Shown piece after piece: positions 18,927 to 28,212 of a DNA stretch of 64,000 nucleotides. The stretch is from an uncultured Pantoea sp. Lineage in GTDB: Bacteria > Pseudomonadota > Gammaproteobacteria > Enterobacterales > Enterobacteriaceae. Where the stretch lies: positions 62,001 to 126,000 of the forward strand of contig CAJYVD010000010.1 of NCBI GenBank assembly GCA_913778495.1. Reading direction: 5' to 3'. The notes under the pieces are model-generated. The model worked only from the letters and a program-made list of their open reading frames with translations, searched no databases and was not told where the DNA came from. A program made the translations under genes and the position numbers. The first letter of the stretch is position 1. Each line of letters begins with the position of its first letter.

Positions 18927-19180
18927 ACGGTGATTTCCAGCTCGGGCGTATATTCTTCCAGCACCTTGCCCGCCAGCTGCAACGCCGCGCCGGGACGCTC
19001 AAGCAGCGCCTGTAGCGCCTCTTTGGTTTCCGGCGTAACAATGCGCATGAGAAAGTTATGCGCAGGCGCAATCTTATTGCTCATGGACATTTCGTTAATA
19101 TATTTGTTGTAGGCGGTGACGTTTGGTGCAAAAGAAATATCCTCACCCGCAACGTTTAATTCAATTTTTTCTTTACCCAT
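18917..19180 (-). CDS. Tail assembly chaperone (gpE-like)
   Basis: An 87-aa protein (MGKEKIELNVAGEDISFAPN ...) between the lysis genes and the tape measure. The last codons GTA AAA AAC TAA contain the slippery heptamer A AAA AAC directly before the stop. Most product would be the short form, and a fraction would be extended into the downstream frame. Homology to the chaperone class is inferred from position, size and frameshift. Confidence 0.75.
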   Translation of the reverse strand: MGKEKIELNVAGEDISFAPNVTAYNKYINEMSMSNKIAPAHNFLMRIVTPETKEALQALLERPGAALQLAGKVLEEYTPELEITVKN

Positions 19181-19184
19181 GATT

Positions 19185-19466
19185 TTATTTCTCTCTTAAT
19201 ATAATTTCGTCAACAAGCTGATTATGGCGAGCGGCACAGGTGGAATAGATTTCCATCCACTGCGTTAATAATTCTGCTGCCGCTCTGCCGTTGGTGCCGT
19301 TTAATCGTGGAAGATTAACCGCGCATTTAGTTTTTAAATTTTCCTGAAAGGGTACGTTCTGCATTTTCGGCGGCGGTGTTGTACAGCCGGTAATAATCCC
19401 CGGAAAGGCAATCATTATTAAATACAGGCTTATCCAGTTCAGCGCGTAGCCCTGCCGGTATCGCAC
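19185..19466 (-). CDS. Rz1-like outer-membrane spanin lipoprotein
   Basis: A 93-aa protein with a hydrophobic signal and a lipobox IITGC at about residues 24-28, followed by TTPPPK, a proline-containing start typical of o-spanins. It overlaps the i-spanin gene by 140 bp in another frame, the usual Rz/Rz1 nesting. Acts in the last lysis step by fusing inner and outer membranes. An internal Met nearer the lipobox could be the true start. Confidence 0.75.
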   Translation of the reverse strand: MRYRQGYALNWISLYLIMIAFPGIITGCTTPPPKMQNVPFQENLKTKCAVNLPRLNGTNGRAAAELLTQWMEIYSTCAARHNQLVDEIILREK

Positions 19467-19671
19467 TTTTTAGAGCCTCCAGTTTGACCTCAAACGCCCT
19501 GGCTGACTTGCTGGCCACGTCCTGCATCTGCGTGCGGGCTTTATCAGCGGCCAGCCCGGCGGCCCGTTCCGCGACCAGCTCCACGCTGTCGCGCTTCCAG
19601 TCCGCGCCAACCCATCCCGCCCAGAACGCCAGCGCGAGGCCGGCGATCGCAAACAGAACGTTTTTACCCAT
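19327..19671 (-). CDS. Rz-like inner-membrane spanin
   Basis: A 114-aa protein with one N-terminal membrane span (VLFAIAGLALAFWAGWVGA) followed by a periplasmic helical region rich in Ala, Glu and Lys, the i-spanin shape. It starts at the stop of the endolysin gene and contains the start of the Rz1-like frame. Confidence 0.78.
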   Translation of the reverse strand: MGKNVLFAIAGLALAFWAGWVGADWKRDSVELVAERAAGLAADKARTQMQDVASKSARAFEVKLEALKSAIPAGLRAELDKPVFNNDCLSGDYYRLYNTAAENAERTLSGKFKN

Positions 19672-20012
19672 CAGCGCACCCCGTTGTGCTCAAGGCTGAA
19701 ATGGTTGCCGTCCGGGTTCTTCGTGAAGCGCCCGCCCCACGTTCCGCCCAGTGATTCCCAGTATTCCCCCAGTACGCGGTAATCCTCCGTCTGCGTTTTG
19801 TACTGGCCATTAACAAAAAGGTTAAAATCCACGGCGAGGCGCTGCGTATGCAGACTGTTGGTGATGCCGCTGCCCTTTTTTGCGTTAAGCGCTGCCTGCT
19901 CGGGCGTGCGGTAAACCTCACCGAACGTCAGCCGCATCCCCTTGCTGCTGGCAAATTCGATAAGCTGGCCGACAAGCACCACAAACAGCTGCTGTTTTTC
20001 CGATAGCGTCAC
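19671..20012 (-). CDS. M15-family endolysin (L-Ala-D-Glu-type peptidase)
   Basis: A 113-aa peptidase with the zinc-site pattern: HTQRLAVDFNLF (His ... Asp) at about residues 61-73 and GNHFSLEH near the C-terminus supplying the last ligand. Relatives cut peptide cross-bridges in peptidoglycan. It lacks a signal peptide, so it depends on the upstream holin, whose gene it overlaps by 4 bp. Confidence 0.85.
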   Translation of the reverse strand: MTLSEKQQLFVVLVGQLIEFASSKGMRLTFGEVYRTPEQAALNAKKGSGITNSLHTQRLAVDFNLFVNGQYKTQTEDYRVLGEYWESLGGTWGGRFTKNPDGNHFSLEHNGVR

Positions 20013-20299
20013 TGCGTTTTCTCCTTATCATCGCCACCCAGACGGCGGCGCAACCACACTTCACAGAACTGATAACCCAGAATCCCCAGCCCCGCGCCCA
20101 GCCCGTTGATCGCAAGCGGCGGCATATCCGGGAACTGCACAAGCGCCGCACTGGCGGCCACCGAAATAGCCGATCCGAGAATGACGCGCCCGGCAATCAG
20201 TCGCGCGGTGATTTTTTCATTGCTGGTCAGCACTTTGCCCAGCGCGATAACCGCGCCGATAAAAAGCAGCTGGATCAGCGTTTTTTCATGGTCCTGCAT
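20009..20299 (-). CDS. Putative holin
   Basis: A 96-aa protein with two or three hydrophobic segments (LIQLLFIGAVIALGKVL; LGSAISVAASAALVQF; LAINGLGAGLGILGYQF) and a charged C-terminus RRRLGGDDKEK. Size, topology and place before the endolysin support the call. Confidence 0.78.
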   Translation of the reverse strand: MQDHEKTLIQLLFIGAVIALGKVLTSNEKITARLIAGRVILGSAISVAASAALVQFPDMPPLAINGLGAGLGILGYQFCEVWLRRRLGGDDKEKTQ

Positions 20300-20309
20300 T
20301 CCTGCATCC

Positions 20310-20765
20310 TTAGCTGAGAAGGCTTTCCGTCGCCTCTGATTCCAGATACGGCACGCCGTTGATGTTGACGAACTTCGGGCTTGTCACGAAATACTTCACC
20401 TTGTGCGTGGTGAGCGAGCCGCCTTTGGGATCGACGTCAAGCACGTTACTGACTACCAGCTTGCAGCCGAACGCCTCGACCTTGACTTCCTCACTGCCTG
20501 CCTTGGCGTAAAAGAGAAAGTCCAGCGTATCAATGCCGCGCCATGAACCGGCGGCGCGGGCCTTTTCTGACAGCTGCCGGAATACCTTGCTGCTCAGTTC
20601 AATTTCACCCTCTGCCGCCACGTCCCCGGCTGTGTAGCCGTCCGGCACACCGCGCGTCGACGCTGCCGCCGTGTTGTCCGTGATATCGAGTGAAATTTTT
20701 TCGATGTGGATCAGTTCCCCGTCAATGTTGACGTCGAATGACTGACCGCTGATACGCTGGCTCAT
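20310..20765 (-). CDS. Tail tube protein (DUF2597-like)
   Basis: A 151-aa protein of beta-rich look (MSQRISGQSFDVNIDGELIHIEKISLDITDN is the start region). It lies directly after the sheath gene, the slot of P2 FII. The DUF2597 name is from recall of similar prophages. It should polymerise into the inner tube. Confidence 0.72.
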   Translation of the reverse strand: MSQRISGQSFDVNIDGELIHIEKISLDITDNTAAASTRGVPDGYTAGDVAAEGEIELSSKVFRQLSEKARAAGSWRGIDTLDFLFYAKAGSEEVKVEAFGCKLVVSNVLDVDPKGGSLTTHKVKYFVTSPKFVNINGVPYLESEATESLLS

Positions 20766-21901
20766 GCTGCTGCCTCGCTGCTGTCGAGGCTGGTATCAAG
20801 CACCAGCCCCACGGTGATTTCCTTCGGCGATTCAACCGGACGCATCACGATATAAATCTCCACCTGTTTTGCGGTGCGCCAGCTGACCGTCACGTCGCCG
20901 TCGCGCGGCGTTTTGACCTCGCCGGGGAAACGGATGCCGTTGATCTGCACGGCCTGCGACATATCACGCAGCGGCTTTGCAAAACTCTGCTGCGTCGCCG
21001 CAATGCTGCCCGGCGTGCTGTTCATGGCCCGATCGGCAATACGCGCAATGGCCAGCAGACGGACGCGGCGCGCCACCTTGTCAGCAATACGGACGTATTC
21101 GATAACCTGATAATCGCCGCCCTCGACGTCCAGCGTGCGGCCATCGGACCAGTAAAAGCCGTCGTAATCCGGGTACCACATCGGCACGCTGTAGCGCTGT
21201 TTTTCCAGCGCCTGCAACGTGGCCAGATCAAGCGGCACGCCCTGGCCATCCTTCGGCAGCTCCGTGCTGCCCATATCCAGCAGCGGGCCGGTTTTGACGC
21301 GCGCCGGACTGTCCGCGATGGTGACGGCACGGTTGCACAGGCGCCCCGCCAGCACGCCCGGCTCGTTACCCCACAGGCGCGGCACCAGCTGCACGCTGCT
21401 GGCCGCTACCTTGTCCTGTAGCACTGACAGGCGCTTGATATAGTCCGACCACGCCTCGCCCTCTGTCGGGCCACCCACGGAAAGGATCGACCACACCCAG
21501 CGCCCGTATTTGGCCAGCAGCGTGCTGCGCAGCGTGGCCGCTGCGTTAATCTGCGCCTTGTCTGCAATGTCCACGCACAGCACGATGCCCTCGACCGAGG
21601 CGGTCATCTGCGCCGCCTCAACAGCACTCACCCAGTCGGGCGCGGCACCGTCTTTTGCGACCGGCAAAACGCAGACAAAGGCCGACCAGTTCTGACCGCC
21701 GTTAGCCAGCGCCGCGCTTAACTGGCGCTTGAGCACCGAATCCGCGCCCAGCAGCGTGTCAAAATCCGTTTGCGTATTAACCGGCAGCACCTGCCCGGTG
21801 TTTTTGGAACCCGTACCGACAAAAAGCACGGTGCGCTCAATGTCTGCGGTTTCCCCCTGTAGCTGATTCAGCTGATTAATCGTGACGTTTGGCCAGCTCA
21901 T
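20762..21901 (-). CDS. Tail sheath protein (DUF2586-like)
   Basis: A 379-aa contractile sheath subunit, unlike P2 FI in sequence. Patterns include ERTVLFVGTGSKNTGQVLPVN near the start and MWYPDYDGFYWSDGRTLDVEGGDYQVIEYVRIADKVARRVRLLAI in the C-terminal half (segment at about residues 240-290). It overlaps both neighbours by 4 bp. Confidence 0.8.
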   Translation of the reverse strand: MSWPNVTINQLNQLQGETADIERTVLFVGTGSKNTGQVLPVNTQTDFDTLLGADSVLKRQLSAALANGGQNWSAFVCVLPVAKDGAAPDWVSAVEAAQMTASVEGIVLCVDIADKAQINAAATLRSTLLAKYGRWVWSILSVGGPTEGEAWSDYIKRLSVLQDKVAASSVQLVPRLWGNEPGVLAGRLCNRAVTIADSPARVKTGPLLDMGSTELPKDGQGVPLDLATLQALEKQRYSVPMWYPDYDGFYWSDGRTLDVEGGDYQVIEYVRIADKVARRVRLLAIARIADRAMNSTPGSIAATQQSFAKPLRDMSQAVQINGIRFPGEVKTPRDGDVTVSWRTAKQVEIYIVMRPVESPKEITVGLVLDTSLDSSEAAA

Positions 21902-22605
21902 ATTTTCCCTTTAATGTCCTGTGCGTTAACGTCCCAGCCGTAGCCAATAGCCTGTAGCTGTCGCGCAAGCGCCTTGTTGAAATCATCACTGCTTATACCC
22001 ACAAACGGACGCGAAGGCAGATCAACGGTCCAGACTGATTTGGCCGCCTTCCCGGTCAGCTTGCGGATAAGCAGCCCCGCCTGCGCGTAAGTCATGGTCG
22101 CCGTGATTTCCTTAAACGGCGGCTTGCGCCAGCGCTTACCGCGCTTAACCCTGTACCCGAGCGCCCGCAATTTTTTTGCCTGCGCCAGCGTGGCCATCTT
22201 CCCCGGCTTCGCCTGACTCCCGGAACGCCTCGCCCTCACGGTAGCCGTCATGCCTTCCTGCTGGCTGTAACCTACGGCACCGGCGGGCACCGCCCTGTCG
22301 CCGTTGCGGTAGCCCCCGCCGCGCAGGTAGAGCCGCACCGCCTCAATTTCCGGCATTTCCCGGATGTTCAGCAGGTTAGGCAGGTTGCGCAGCATCTTGC
22401 CCCTGCGCCGCGTTTTACGGGCCTGCCACGGCGTGCCATCTGGTGCCTGCTGGTTTCGCACGTTGCGCTTTGCGGCGGGAATTACGCCGTATTTGGCCAT
22501 GCGCCAGATAAGCCGCTGGCGCTTTTTCTGCGGCAGGTCAAGCTTTGCAATTTCCTGCCGCATCTCGCGCAGCTGCGCGGCGTTAAGCTCCGCGCCGAAA
22601 ATCAC
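21898..22605 (-). CDS. Phage virion morphogenesis protein (gpS/Mu gpG-like)
   Basis: A 235-aa, very basic protein with QKKRQRLIWRMAKYGVIPAAKRN and QQAPDGTPWQARKTRRRGKM, the family pattern of the virion morphogenesis proteins that finish tails and joining to heads. Its counterpart is missing from prophage 2. Confidence 0.8.
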   Translation of the reverse strand: MIFGAELNAAQLREMRQEIAKLDLPQKKRQRLIWRMAKYGVIPAAKRNVRNQQAPDGTPWQARKTRRRGKMLRNLPNLLNIREMPEIEAVRLYLRGGGYRNGDRAVPAGAVGYSQQEGMTATVRARRSGSQAKPGKMATLAQAKKLRALGYRVKRGKRWRKPPFKEITATMTYAQAGLLIRKLTGKAAKSVWTVDLPSRPFVGISSDDFNKALARQLQAIGYGWDVNAQDIKGKI

Positions 22606-23111
22606 TGCGCAGCTCCCGGCTCAGTGTCGCCCGGTGCGTAAACCAGCGCGGTGAGCGCCGTCCACACGTCCGCATTACCCAGCCTGTAGCGCTCACCCTG
22701 ATAAGGGATGTTGCCGTTTTCGTCCGGTACAATGACCAGCGATTCAGCCATGGGAATGGTCACAGTGACGATGGCGGTTTCTTCGTCGATTAGCTCTATG
22801 TCCCAATCAGGATCGGCGTTGGTAATCCCCACCTGCCCGAACAGTTCACGCCCTTCACCATCCAGCGATAACCACACCTCAATGAGCGCCAACAGCAGGC
22901 GCGGATCGCACTCCCGGTAAGGGAAGCGCTCCCAGATTAGTTCTGCGTCATACCGGATGACCGATAAGCGCACCTGCCCCAGCCCTAAATCCCGCGCGGC
23001 TGGGATGGTTTTCAGGCTGGTCATTTCGCTGGTAAATGACTGCATGGCGCGCACTGGCATCTGCTCCCTGAGAAACGCCGTGAGCGAATCAAGCTGACTG
23101 TTATCACTCAT
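22602..23111 (-). CDS. Tail completion protein (gpR-like)
   Basis: A 169-aa protein placed between head-completion L and the morphogenesis protein, as P2 R is close to S. Motifs are YDAELIWERFPYRECDPRLLLALIEVWL and an acidic centre typical of tail terminators. Sequence resemblance is weak. Confidence 0.65.
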   Translation of the reverse strand: MSDNSQLDSLTAFLREQMPVRAMQSFTSEMTSLKTIPAARDLGLGQVRLSVIRYDAELIWERFPYRECDPRLLLALIEVWLSLDGEGRELFGQVGITNADPDWDIELIDEETAIVTVTIPMAESLVIVPDENGNIPYQGERYRLGNADVWTALTALVYAPGDTEPGAAQ

Positions 23112-23560
23112 ACCTGCTTCACCGTTGCACGCCTCAGCCCTTTAATCTGGCGGATCACTATCGCCGCCTCCCCGAGCAATCCCTTGCGCGTTTCGTCGCT
23201 CTCCTGTCCCGGATGCGACTCGCGGCGGCCAACTGACGCAAACTCGCCCATCAGGTCCGCTTTTGCCCTGGCATACACCGCCTTTTTGTACTGTGCCGCC
23301 AGCTGACTGATGCCACCCATGCGGATGCCCGGCACTGTGTCAGCGTTCTGATACCCTGCGGCCCTGTGCCTGTCCTGCACAGTGGTAAGCAGACTGTTAA
23401 CCTCTGCCGCCGCCGTCAGCAGCGCTTCGCCCACGGTTCCTGCGTCAACGTCTGCGGGTATACTGCGGGCGCGCTGAAAATCCGCGAGATTCAGATCGGG
23501 CCAGAATCCGTCGTTTGTCAGCGGGCGGTCCTCAAATTCAATCGGCTTGCCACTGAACAT
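23108..23560 (-). CDS. L: Head completion/stabilisation protein L
   Basis: A 150-aa protein with the family pattern PLTNDGFWPDLNLADFQRARSIP near the start and AGYQNADTVPGI in the middle. P2 gpL seals filled heads. It follows M by about 96 bp and overlaps the R-like gene by 4 bp. Confidence 0.85.
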   Translation of the reverse strand: MFSGKPIEFEDRPLTNDGFWPDLNLADFQRARSIPADVDAGTVGEALLTAAAEVNSLLTTVQDRHRAAGYQNADTVPGIRMGGISQLAAQYKKAVYARAKADLMGEFASVGRRESHPGQESDETRKGLLGEAAIVIRQIKGLRRATVKQV

Positions 23561-23656
23561 CGAATATCTCCGTAAAAAGGTGGGCTGACCGGAATCCGCG
23601 GCGCATTACACAGCGTGTTCTGCCCTCATCCGCGCCCACCCGGCTTGCGGTAGTCT

Positions 23657-24358
23657 TTACTGGCTTTGCAGGTGACGGATGCGCGCCGCAATGGTCTTGC
23701 GCACCGTGCCTACTCCAGCCCTGTGATACTTCGCCTCGGCGGCCGCCAGCAGCCGGTCAGCGTTAGTCAGCGTTTCCACGCTGTCTATCGCCGCCGCCCG
23801 CGCCTGTCCCTGTTCGTCACGAAGCAGCAGCAGCCCCGCGAACTTGAACCATTTGGCGGTAATCTCCTCGTGCAGCCGCCAGCGCTGCGTCACGTTCTCA
23901 AACGTGCGCGAGAAATACGGCTCCAGCTCCTCACCCGCCTGACTCGCCTGCACCGCCCACTCCATAATCTGATCGGCCACGAAGGCAGGCAGACGGGAAC
24001 GGATGTTTTCAGGCATGGGCTGCCCCTGCTCAATGGCAATGTCTGCCCAGTCCAGCGCCTGATCGTACTGGCCCACGTCCAGGAGCCAGATTACGCAGTA
24101 GGTAAACACCGGATTGGCGTAGACCTTGCCCAACTTCAGATAGCTCTCCACGGTAGGCAGCCATTTCGGCAGCAGCACGTCACGCTTCATTTCGATGCGT
24201 TCCGCCGTGGTAGGCAGACTGCGTAACAGCGCCACGTCTTCGCTGATTTGCTGCACCTGTAGATGCAGGCTGGCCGTGGTGTTCACTTCCTCCAGTCGCG
24301 CCTGTTGCTGCTTCATCTGGAGTCGCTGGCTGTGTCGCTGTGCGGGTGAAAGTGACAT
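23657..24358 (-). CDS. M: Terminase endonuclease subunit (gpM)
   Basis: A 233-aa small terminase subunit starting MSLSPAQRHSQRLQ, a phrase shared with P2 M. It is followed by helical sequence with YCVIWLLDVGQYDQALDWADIAIEQG. It cuts the cos ends together with gpP. It lies 3 bp after the capsid gene. Confidence 0.9.
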   Translation of the reverse strand: MSLSPAQRHSQRLQMKQQQARLEEVNTTASLHLQVQQISEDVALLRSLPTTAERIEMKRDVLLPKWLPTVESYLKLGKVYANPVFTYCVIWLLDVGQYDQALDWADIAIEQGQPMPENIRSRLPAFVADQIMEWAVQASQAGEELEPYFSRTFENVTQRWRLHEEITAKWFKFAGLLLLRDEQGQARAAAIDSVETLTNADRLLAAAEAKYHRAGVGTVRKTIAARIRHLQSQ

Positions 24359-24361
24359 TTA

Positions 24362-25381
24362 TCAGCCCTCTGCCGGTTCGGTCACTTTGCCAATGGTTAC
24401 GGCGCTTTCATCAATGGCCGCGTACAGCTCCGGCACCTCGACGGCGTAACCCTCATTGCGCAGGTATTTGTTTTCGTACTGCTTGCGGTCCTCCACAAAC
24501 TCCGCCTTGCGCTGGCGCGTGCCGCGCTGGGTGTAGATGTGCAGGTTAGAAAGCGGTGTCACCACCATGCGCTTGCCCGGCATAAACGGCGGGATAATCG
24601 CGGTGCGCCCGGCAATGGTGCTGCCCAGCATCTGCGCGGCAATTTTCTCCGTAGGCTTATCCGCGCGCTGATAGAGGCGATACTGCTCTGCCGCAACCAG
24701 ATCGGACCCGACCAGCACCACCAGACGCGGGTCATTGCGGAACTGCGCCGGAATTTTGGCGTTAATCAGGTCCGAGGCCATCGCATCCAGCGAGCGGTAA
24801 TCGCCGTTGTCGTCCAGGGTGATGGCGTCAGACATAATCTGGAATCCATCGTTGAAGCTGTGCATACGCTCATGCCAGCCAATATTGACGTCTTCACCGT
24901 TCGGGTTTTTCAGCGGATCGGTTGTTTCTGCCACGGCTTTGCCGTTGAAGCCGATGCGCAGCATGTCCAGCGCAAACGCCTGATTGGAAAACGTCTGTAC
25001 CATCTCGAAAAACTGGTTTTCATCGCCTGCGTTGGCCCACATGGACAGCAGATCCCATTTCAGCGCGGCGCAGGAGTCGGTTTCGACCAGCTTGTACTCG
25101 TTGCCGTCCACGCCCACGCGGCGCATAAAGCGGCCATCCGCCTTACGCCCGGTATGCAGCGCAGACGCCCCCACGGAAACAACCTGGCCGCTCAACTGGT
25201 CCACGTCCGCCACGGTGATCATGTCGAGGAACTCGACTGACTCCAGCAGCGCCGCGCGCAGGCTGGTTTCCTGCGGATCGGATAATTTGAAAGCGCGTGA
25301 CGGATTACTGATGCCGTAACTCTGCGCCAGTCCTTCGGCGTAGGCATCAATAAATCGGGACGCACGTTGGTTTAATTGCAT
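24362..25381 (-). CDS. N: Major capsid protein (gpN)
   Basis: A 339-aa P2-type capsid protein, the usual length. Conserved pieces include DMITVADVDQLSGQVVSVG, NIGWHERM, DLVAAEQYRLYQ and NKYLRNEGYAVE. It is processed by the O protease and forms T=7 heads. Confidence 0.93.
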   Translation of the reverse strand: MQLNQRASRFIDAYAEGLAQSYGISNPSRAFKLSDPQETSLRAALLESVEFLDMITVADVDQLSGQVVSVGASALHTGRKADGRFMRRVGVDGNEYKLVETDSCAALKWDLLSMWANAGDENQFFEMVQTFSNQAFALDMLRIGFNGKAVAETTDPLKNPNGEDVNIGWHERMHSFNDGFQIMSDAITLDDNGDYRSLDAMASDLINAKIPAQFRNDPRLVVLVGSDLVAAEQYRLYQRADKPTEKIAAQMLGSTIAGRTAIIPPFMPGKRMVVTPLSNLHIYTQRGTRQRKAEFVEDRKQYENKYLRNEGYAVEVPELYAAIDESAVTIGKVTEPAEG

Positions 25382-25436
25382 AAATAACCCTCTCGCATTT
25401 AAAGCGAATTAATACACTTCCCCGGCAGGCGCGGAA

Positions 25437-26246
25437 TCAAATGAATTTAAATTTGCGGGCGTTGTCTTTGTTGCCGCGATTATGTCGGGGTGACTGGGTG
25501 ATTTTATTGTCCAGCTTTCCGAAATTTTTGATTACCGCGCCGATATTTTCGCGCAGCGTTGCAAATTCCTGCGTATCAACAACCTCTGCGATGGTATCAA
25601 CATCTTCCTGCGTTGATGCCAGCTGCGTCTCAATGGCAGACACGCGACCTTCCAGATTATTTAACGCCTCGGCCAGCGCCTGCAATTTATCGTCGCCTGC
25701 CGGTGTATCGGTTGGCGCATCACCTTCTGCGAATTTCTTGGGCTTGATACCGAACATATTTTGCCAGCTCATATCTTTTTCCTGTTCAACTGTTCCATTC
25801 CGGCCAAATCGGTAGCGGTAATAGCCGGGCTTATTTTTTTTGCGTTTACTAAAACGCATTCGTGAAGTGCCAACGCTTGCTGGCGAATCTGTCGCCCCAA
25901 GCCCCTCGAGATAGCTGCGCCCCGTGCCGCGAAAGTCGCCGTCATCAGTCAGCTCTACCGAAAAGTAAAGAAGCTGATCGCGCTTGTTCGCCTCAATCAG
26001 GCTCATGTTGGGAATGATTCTGGCGTACAGCCGCACCAACCCGTCATCGCCTTCCTGCCACATAACTTCTTTTACGCTTCCCCCATTTCCGTAATCGCGT
26101 TCATGCTCCGGCCAAATAAGTGCAGCGTATAAATCAGGGTTATATGTTTCGGCAGCGTCAATTAACCATTCCCGTTTTAATTCACGGCGGTCAACGGTAT
26201 CCCCCTCGGTGGCAATACACAGCCAGTCAGTGCATAACTGCGACAT
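25437..26246 (-). CDS. O: Capsid scaffolding protein / protease (gpO)
   Basis: A 269-aa P2-type scaffold with an N-terminal serine protease domain (IATEGDTVDRRELKREWL; YNPDLYAALIWPEHER; LYFSVELTDD) and a C-terminal coiled-coil scaffold region (about 185-255). It cleaves itself, the portal and the capsid protein. It is divergent from the terminase gene across a 181-bp promoter region. Confidence 0.92.
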   Translation of the reverse strand: MSQLCTDWLCIATEGDTVDRRELKREWLIDAAETYNPDLYAALIWPEHERDYGNGGSVKEVMWQEGDDGLVRLYARIIPNMSLIEANKRDQLLYFSVELTDDGDFRGTGRSYLEGLGATDSPASVGTSRMRFSKRKKNKPGYYRYRFGRNGTVEQEKDMSWQNMFGIKPKKFAEGDAPTDTPAGDDKLQALAEALNNLEGRVSAIETQLASTQEDVDTIAEVVDTQEFATLRENIGAVIKNFGKLDNKITQSPRHNRGNKDNARKFKFI

Positions 26247-26427
26247 TTATTTTTGCCCTCCGTTAAAGCAAGGCCATTATTCAGCATTTATTTAGCTGTC
26301 GCACCCGGATAAATTCCAATGCGTTCGGATATAACCCGTTACACGAATTAACAAGAACTGCTGAGCAACTTTTAATTCATTTCGGACGGCATAATACCCG
26401 GCAGACAAATAAAGGAATGTTTTACTG
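26247..26427. promoter_or_regulatory. Divergent late-promoter region between O and P genes
   Basis: In P2 the O and P operons start here from divergent promoters activated by Ogr. I found no exact TGT-N12-ACA site; an imperfect dyad lies at about 26328-26346. Function is inferred from layout. Confidence 0.5.
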
Positions 26428-28212
26428 ATGGCAAAATACAGCGATGAATTACGCGGCGTTGCGCGCGCCCTGTATTTAAGGCGCTACACACCCAGGGAAA
26501 TAGCCAGCGAGTTGAATCTGCCAAACGCGCGGATCATTTACTACTGGGCTGAAAAGGAAGGCTGGGCAAACATGCTCAGTCACGAAAGCACCGAGGACGC
26601 CATAGAGCGCCGCATCCAGCTGCTGACCAGCCGCGACGGCAAGACGGAAATTGAGCTGAAAGAGCTGGACCAGCTGATCGCGCATTCCGTGAAGCTGCGC
26701 GCACAGCAGAACAAGCACAAAGAGAAACTTGCCGCCGCGCGCGCGACGTCCCCCGGCGGCGGTGACGCCCGCAGCGGTAAGGACGACGCCGATGAACCGC
26801 GCGCCAGGCGCAAATACAACAAAAATGACGTGTCCGCGCTGACAGAGGACGACTTAAACGCATGGGTCGATGAACACCTGTTCGGCTACCAGAAGCACCT
26901 GCGGCTCAACATCGGGCAGCAGGTCCGTAACATCCTCAAGAGCCGCCAGATTGGCGCTACATGGTATTTTGCGTTTGAGGCGTTTGAAAACGCCGTGCTG
27001 ACCGGCGACCCGCAAATTTTCCTTTCGGCGTCCCGTGCGCAGGCCGAGGTGTTCCGCTCCTACATTGTGAACATCGCCCAGGAGTATTTCGGCATTACGC
27101 TGACGGGCAACCCTGTCCGCCTGAGCAACGGCGCAGAGCTGCGTTTTCTCTCAACCAACAAGAACACGGCGCAGTCATACAGCGGGCACCTGTACTGCGA
27201 TGAATATTTCTGGGTGCCCAACTTCGCGAAGCTTAACGAAGTTGCCTCCGCGATGGCCACGCACGACAAATGGCGCACCACCTACTTTTCCACGCCGTCC
27301 GCGAAAACGCACCAGGCTTACCCGTTCTGGACCGGCGAGGAATGGAAGAAAGGCAGCAAGAAGCGCGCCGCCGTGGTGTTCCCTTCCTTTGACGCCATGC
27401 GCGACGGTGGCCGCCTCTGCCCGGATGGCCAGTGGCGGTACGTCATCACGATGGAAGATGCGATCGCCAACGGATTCAATCTGGCCAGCATCGAAAAGCT
27501 GCGCAACCGCTACAGCCGCGACACGTTCGATATGCTCTATATGTGCGTGTTTGTGGACAGCAAAGACGCCGTTTTCAGCTTTTCCGACCTGGAGCGGTGC
27601 GGCGTTGATGTGTCTTTCTGGCAGGACCATGACCCCAAAGCGCGCCGCCCGTTTGGCGATCGCCCGGTATGGGGCGGCTATGACCCGGCCCGATCGGGCG
27701 ACTTGTCTACATTCGTCATCATCGCCGCTCCCGTGCTGGCCAGCGAAAAATTTCGCGTGCTGGAAATCATCAACTGGCGCGGCATGAACTTCCGCAGTCA
27801 GGCCAGCGAGATCAAAAAACTCTTTGCCCGGTACAACTTCACCTATCTGGGCGTGGACGTGACCGGCATCGGCCAGGGCGTTTATGACAACATCCACCCG
27901 TTTGCCATGCGCGTGATACAGCCCATCCGTTACGACCTCAACACGAAGAATCAGCTGGTACTCAAAGCCGCTGACGTTATCGAAAGCGGCCGCATTGAGT
28001 GGGACAAAGACCAGAAAGAGATCGCAGCCTCGTTTATGACCATCCGGCGCGCCGTCACGAAAGCGGGCGGCGCGGTGACGTTCGTTGCAGACCGCACCGC
28101 CGAAACCGGCCACGCAGAGGCGGCCTGGTCAATCATGCACGCGCTCAGAAATGAACCGCTGAACTACGAACATAAACCCTCATCAAAATGGAAGTTTAAG
28201 AAGGCAGCATGA
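26428..28212 (+). CDS. P: Terminase ATPase subunit (gpP)
   Basis: A 594-aa large terminase. The N-terminal helix-turn-helix (ARALYLRRYTPREIASELNLP), the ATPase core around residues 160-220 (ILKSRQIGATWYFAFEAF, ending in the Walker A-like segment; LYCDEYFWV for Walker B) and the nuclease domain (GGYDPARSGDLSTFVIIAAP; TYLGVDVTGIGQGVYD) are all visible. Together with gpM it packages DNA from cos. A small overlap with the portal gene follows. Confidence 0.94.
   Translation: MAKYSDELRGVARALYLRRYTPREIASELNLPNARIIYYWAEKEGWANMLSHESTEDAIERRIQLLTSRDGKTEIELKELDQLIAHSVKLRAQQNKHKEKLAAARATSPGGGDARSGKDDADEPRARRKYNKNDVSALTEDDLNAWVDEHLFGYQKHLRLNIGQQVRNILKSRQIGATWYFAFEAFENAVLTGDPQIFLSASRAQAEVFRSYIVNIAQEYFGITLTGNPVRLSNGAELRFLSTNKNTAQSYSGHLYCDEYFWVPNFAKLNEVASAMATHDKWRTTYFSTPSAKTHQAYPFWTGEEWKKGSKKRAAVVFPSFDAMRDGGRLCPDGQWRYVITMEDAIANGFNLASIEKLRNRYSRDTFDMLYMCVFVDSKDAVFSFSDLERCGVDVSFWQDHDPKARRPFGDRPVWGGYDPARSGDLSTFVIIAAPVLASEKFRVLEIINWRGMNFRSQASEIKKLFARYNFTYLGVDVTGIGQGVYDNIHPFAMRVIQPIRYDLNTKNQLVLKAADVIESGRIEWDKDQKEIAASFMTIRRAVTKAGGAVTFVADRTAETGHAEAAWSIMHALRNEPLNYEHKPSSKWKFKKAA

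Noticed and set aside
27175-28113. 312-codon minus-strand open frame opposite the terminase gene
   Set aside because: Shadow of the terminase coding frame; no family resemblance.
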